Below, in pieces: positions 6,075 to 7,926 of a stretch of DNA of 7,926 nt. The position numbers and the translations under genes were made by a program. The DNA comes from Bacilli bacterium (GTDB lineage: Bacteria > Bacillota_I > Bacilli_A > RF39 > UBA660), in contig CAKJXT010000095.1 of assembly GCA_918219625.1 (NCBI GenBank), positions 1 through 7,926 on the forward strand. Direction: 5' to 3'. Each line of letters opens with the position of its first letter. The stretch's first letter is position 1. The notes beneath the pieces are model-generated. The model ran no database searches. It worked only from the letters and a program-made list of their open reading frames with translations, and was not told the DNA's origin.

Positions 6075-6087
6075 CAGTCCTTGTTTT
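6061..6087 (+). terminator. Terminator of the two-pass membrane protein gene, stop codon in the loop
   Basis: AACAAGGAC (6061-6069) pairs perfectly with GTCCTTGTT (6077-6085) around a 7-base loop that contains the TAA stop (6072-6074); T residues run to 6087. The left arm encodes the last residues of the protein. The right arm also supplies the probable -35 of the uvrB promoter. Confidence 0.85.
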
Positions 6088-6109
6088 ATATTAATAAAAA
6101 TGATAAAAT
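6081..6109 (+). promoter_or_regulatory. uvrB promoter with extended -10
   Basis: TTGTTT (6081-6086) and TAAAAT (6104-6109) are 17 bp apart, and TGA precedes the -10 as an extended -10 (TGn) motif. The -35 overlaps the right arm of the upstream terminator. No Bacillus-type LexA/DinR box (CGAAC-N4-GTTCG) is present here, so SOS control is not evident. Confidence 0.7.
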
Positions 6110-6132
6110 AATATAGAAAAAAGGAGGTATTT

Positions 6133-7926
6133 ATGTTTGAACTAGTATCAAAATATGAACCATCAGGAGATCAACCAGAAGCAATACATAAACTAGTAGA
6201 TGGAATAAAAAATAATAAAAAACACCAAGTATTACTAGGCGCAACAGGAACAGGAAAGACCTTCACAATCGCAAATGTAATAAAAGAAATAAATAAACCA
6301 ACATTAGTTTTAGCTCACAATAAAACACTTGCAGGACAACTATATGCAGAACTAAAAGAACTATTTCCAAACAACCATGTATGTTACTTTGTTTCGTACT
6401 ATGATTACTATCAACCAGAAGCATATGTTGCCTCATCAGATACATATATAGAAAAAGATGCATCAATAAATGATGAAATAGATGAACTAAGACACTATGC
6501 AACAGCGTCATTACTAAACTATAATGATGTAATAGTAGTAGCCAGTGTATCATGTATATATGGTATAGGAGAAATAGAAGAATATCAAAACAAAACAATA
6601 ACTCTATCAGTAGATGAAGAAATAAATAGAGATGAAGTACTAGAAAAACTAGTAAACATGCTATATGAAAGAAATAATATAGACTTAAAAAGAGGATCAT
6701 TCAGAGTAAGAGGAGATATACTAGAACTAGTACCAATAAGTGAACATGGAAAAGCAATAAGAGTAGACTTCTTTGGAGACACAATAGATAGAATATGTGA
6801 ATTTGATACTCTAACAGGAACAATAAATAGAAATCTAAAATCAGTAACAATATTCCCTGCATCACACTTTGTAACAAGTGAAGAAAAACTAAAAATAGCA
6901 GTAGAAAATATAAAAAAAGAACTAGAAGAACAACTAGAATACTTTAAACAAAATAATAAACTAATAGAATATCAAAGACTAAAAGAAAGAACAAACTATG
7001 ATATGGAAATGTTATCAGAAACAGGATTCTGTAGAGGAGTAGAAAACTACTCAAGACATATAGCACTAAAACAACCAGGAGAAACCCCAACAACACTAAT
7101 TGACTTCTTTAAAAATGACTTTCTATTAGTAGTAGATGAATCACATGTAACGCTACCTCAAGTAAGAGGAATGTATAATGGAGATAGAGCTAGAAAACAA
7201 TCGTTAGTAGACTACGGATTTAGATTACCAAGCGCTCTAGATAATAGACCATTAAAATTTGATGAATTTGAAAAAAAACTAGATAAAATAATATATGTTT
7301 CAGCAACTCCTGGAGACTACGAACTTGAAAAAGATCCAAACTATGCTGAACAAATAATTAGACCAACAGGACTATTAGACCCAACTATAGAAGTAGTGCC
7401 TACAAAAAATCAAATAGATCACTTATTAGAACAAATAAATAATCAAATAGAAAAGAACGAAAGAACTCTAATCACAACGTTAACAATAAGAATGGCAGAA
7501 GAACTAACGACATACTTAAAAAAACTAGACATAAAAGTAGCCTACTTACACAGTGAAGTAAAAACATTAGAAAGACTAAAAATAATAAGAGATTTAAGAT
7601 TAGGTAAATATGATGTACTAGTCGGCATAAACTTATTAAGAGAAGGTCTAGATATACCTGAAGTATCACTAATCGCAATAATGGATGCAGATAAACAAGG
7701 GTTCTTAAGAAGTGATAGAAGTTTAATACAAACAATAGGTAGAGCTGCACGAAATGCCAATGGTCGAGTTATAATGTATGCAGACACAATTTCAGATTCA
7801 ATGGATAAAGCAATCAAAGAAACTGAAAGAAGAAGAAAAATCCAAGAAGAATACAATAAAGAGCATAATATAACACCAAAAACAATAATAAAAGAAATAA
7901 GAGAAGTTGTAACAAACGAAAAAGAA
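6133..7926 (+). CDS. uvrB: UvrB, excision nuclease ABC subunit B (3' end outside window)
   Basis: UvrB is the damage-verifying helicase-like subunit of nucleotide excision repair: it is loaded by UvrA and then recruits UvrC for incision. The frame is open to the right edge, giving 598 of about 655-660 residues. Motifs seen are the N-terminal [11 protein letters not shown] (8-18), Walker A GATGTGKT (36-43), the beta-hairpin [11 protein letters not shown]...SSDTY (88-105) with all six conserved tyrosines (89, 90, 92, 93, 98, 105), RGDILELVP, the DESH box (335-338), SATP (390-393), LREGLDIPE (502-510) and motif [10 protein letters not shown] (533-540). The missing end would hold the UVR domain that binds UvrC. 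The start is fixed by AAGGAGGT (6121-6128), 4 bases before the ATG. uvrA often lies directly downstream, but this cannot be checked here. Small differences from the usual block are VASSDTY for VPSSDTY and RHYAT for RHSAT. Identification is firm. Confidence 0.98.
   Translation, partial: MFELVSKYEPSGDQPEAIHKLVDGIKNNKKHQVLLGATGTGKTFTIANVIKEINKPTLVLAHNKTLAGQLYAELKELFPNNHVCYFVSYYDYYQPEAYVASSDTYIEKDASINDEIDELRHYATASLLNYNDVIVVASVSCIYGIGEIEEYQNKTITLSVDEEINRDEVLEKLVNMLYERNNIDLKRGSFRVRGDILELVPISEHGKAIRVDFFGDTIDRICEFDTLTGTINRNLKSVTIFPASHFVTSEEKLKIAVENIKKELEEQLEYFKQNNKLIEYQRLKERTNYDMEMLSETGFCRGVENYSRHIALKQPGETPTTLIDFFKNDFLLVVDESHVTLPQVRGMYNGDRARKQSLVDYGFRLPSALDNRPLKFDEFEKKLDKIIYVSATPGDYELEKDPNYAEQIIRPTGLLDPTIEVVPTKNQIDHLLEQINNQIEKNERTLITTLTIRMAEELTTYLKKLDIKVAYLHSEVKTLERLKIIRDLRLGKYDVLVGINLLREGLDIPEVSLIAIMDADKQGFLRSDRSLIQTIGRAARNANGRVIMYADTISDSMDKAIKETERRRKIQEEYNKEHNITPKTIIKEIREVVTNEKE

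Noticed and set aside
74..7856. Several minus-strand open frames of 60-164 codons
   Set aside because: They lie antisense to well-identified genes, are rich in Leu, Ile, Ser and Phe as expected from reverse complements of A-rich coding DNA, and have no family motifs. None was kept.
1..7926. parS sites, DnaA boxes or an origin, considered because the gene order is origin-proximal
   Set aside because: Reading both strands gave no TGTTTCACGTGAAACA-like palindrome and no cluster of TTATCCACA-like boxes.
1..7926. tRNA, rRNA, riboswitch, insertion sequence, phage or toxin-antitoxin genes
   Set aside because: All intergenic gaps are 58-91 bp and are filled by terminators, promoters and ribosome binding sites. 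No transposase, integrase or structured RNA signature was seen.

Overview
This window is one uninterrupted run of plus-strand genes from a very AT-rich bacterium (roughly a quarter G+C by eye, with A far exceeding T on the coding strand). The gene order mnmG-rsmG-(DUF2752)-noc is the classic layout near the replication origin of Bacillota, class Bacilli. TGA is an ordinary stop codon: rsmG ends in TGA exactly after the family's conserved C-terminus. This argues against a Mycoplasma-type genetic code. An uncultured low-GC Bacilli lineage is a reasonable guess, but genus or order cannot be fixed from this sequence.

Region 1 (1-1971) is a tightly packed operon tail: the C-terminal half of mnmG (tRNA wobble-uridine modification), rsmG (16S rRNA G527 methylation), and a small DUF2752 membrane protein. 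The genes overlap by 14 and 4 bases. Region 2 (1979-3405) is noc, a ParB-family nucleoid occlusion protein with its own promoter and terminator. Region 3 (3423-5076) is a two-gene unit of a membrane-anchored XRE-type regulator and a roughly seven-pass membrane protein. Region 4 (5078-6087) is a monocistronic, unrecognised two-pass membrane protein. Region 5 (6081-7926) is uvrB, which runs off the right edge.

The most interesting part is the noc region. The rsmG coding sequence contains a perfect 16-bp palindrome, TATTTCCCGGGAAATA, which includes the published Noc-binding-site consensus ATTTCCCGGGAAAT and uses the only in-frame CGG codon in the window. The half-site octamer TATTTCCC occurs three more times, always as TATTTCCCAA, and all lie between there and noc. 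Two of these copies are exactly 21 bp apart: one lies just upstream of the -35 element of the noc promoter and one in its -35/-10 spacer, suggesting autoregulation. The protein keeps three of the four residues reported to set Noc rather than ParB DNA specificity. It lacks the N-terminal amphipathic membrane-targeting helix of Bacillus subtilis Noc and carries a disordered acidic linker of about 195 residues dotted with Phe-rich islands.

The four intergenic gaps are only 58-91 bp. Each holds a hairpin that includes or encloses the preceding stop codon, followed by a sigma-A-type promoter, each with a 17-bp spacer. No RNA genes, insertion sequences, CRISPR arrays or phage genes were seen, and no gene-free stretch exceeds 100 bases.
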